Source: Marisa cornuarietis (lineage: Eukaryota > Mollusca > Gastropoda > Architaenioglossa > Ampullariidae). Taken from it: a stretch of 64,000 nt of DNA. Where the stretch lies: assembly GCA_004794655.1 (NCBI GenBank), contig SMMW01000575.1:13529001-13593000 (forward strand), written 5' to 3'. Below, piece by piece: positions 63,471 through 64,000 of the stretch (within the stretch, counting starts at the first letter, position 1; each line of letters begins with the position of its first letter). Both the position numbers and the translations under genes were made by a program. The notes under the pieces were generated by a model, which had not been told where the DNA came from, ran no database searches, and worked only from the letters and a program-made list of their open reading frames with translations.

Positions 63471-64000
63471 ACTAAATCTAGTTTATCAAGAGCTTTATTC
63501 AAAAATAGAACCTCAACAAGCTTATTAAAGAACAACACAGCGCTCAGCGAAAAATAGCTGGAAATGGAACCTAAAGTATCACAAAAACTTTTCCCGGTGG
63601 TATGTTATAACGTAAAGTTACAAGAAATATTATATCAATGTTTTTCTCTTAATCACACCTGGATTTGTCGAGAAAACAGGAAGTGACGAAATGGGAGTAT
63701 TTCTAAAAATAGCGTCATCCGCATGAGCTGAATTTGAAGAGAAAACATGCAATCCTGGGTAAAAGAGAACAGACCAGAACACAATGTTCGTTTCAACATT
63801 CAGATGTTTGTAATCAGAAAAATCCAAAGAAAATGGAACAAATGCTAGTGGATGAACTTTGTCCAATGATCTGTATACTTGTACAGATCTCTGCATTGTT
63901 CAAACATGCCGTGCGAACTTCGTCCCCACACGATAGTCAAGAATTTGCTGAAAACATTTCAAAATCGATTGTTTTTATATCGATAAATGTTCATGCGAAT
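63471..64000. other. Nothing recognised
   Basis: AT-rich DNA to the right edge. The minus-strand frame 63630-63896 shows no recognisable motif. Confidence 0.55.

Overview
This is animal nuclear DNA, not bacterial. It is AT-rich and mostly non-coding, full of (CA)n, (GACA)n and (TTTC)n microsatellites, tRNA-derived SINEs, decayed LINE fragments and a fossil hAT transposon. The only secure protein-coding sequence is split by long introns with GT-AG borders. The receptor exons resemble invertebrate (LCCH3-type and molluscan) GABA-A beta subunits, and the repeats fit a lophotrochozoan. A gastropod mollusc is my best guess, by inference only.

Left part, about 1-23.8 kb: the 5' portion of an ionotropic GABA-A receptor beta-type gene on the minus strand. 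Three exons join with matching phases: signal peptide (22803-22888), mature N-terminus with the YDIRLRPSFGG motif (20902-20993), and the 68-bp exon encoding the ASFDSISEVNM motif (10174-10241). Intron 1 is about 1.8 kb, intron 2 about 10.7 kb, and intron 3 runs beyond the left edge, so the rest of the receptor is not in the window. A GC-rich region with a CAG-rich repeat (23.1-23.8 kb) is the likely promoter/5' UTR. Introns 1-3 hold two SINEs, a 625-bp hAT relic with target-site duplication, and a decayed LINE copy.

Middle, about 24-49.8 kb: no convincing gene. It holds microsatellites, a 29-bp minisatellite, several SINE pieces, AT-rich and pyrimidine-rich tracts, and one cluster of promoter-like motifs at 45.15-45.36 kb.

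Right part, about 49.8-64 kb: a GC-rich stretch leads to a candidate first coding exon on the plus strand (50218-50264, hydrophobic N-terminus, good splice donor). If real, it starts a second gene divergent from the GABA-A gene. The rest looks like its intron or intergenic DNA: a 647-bp tandem duplication, a (TTTC)n tract, a small element with 12-bp inverted ends, one doubtful GC-rich open frame, and the 3' end of a second LINE type.

The most interesting point is the divergent layout. Vertebrate GABA-A clusters and the insect Lcch3/CG8916 pair place beta next to alpha-like genes, so the second gene could be a receptor partner. The sequence here does not prove that.
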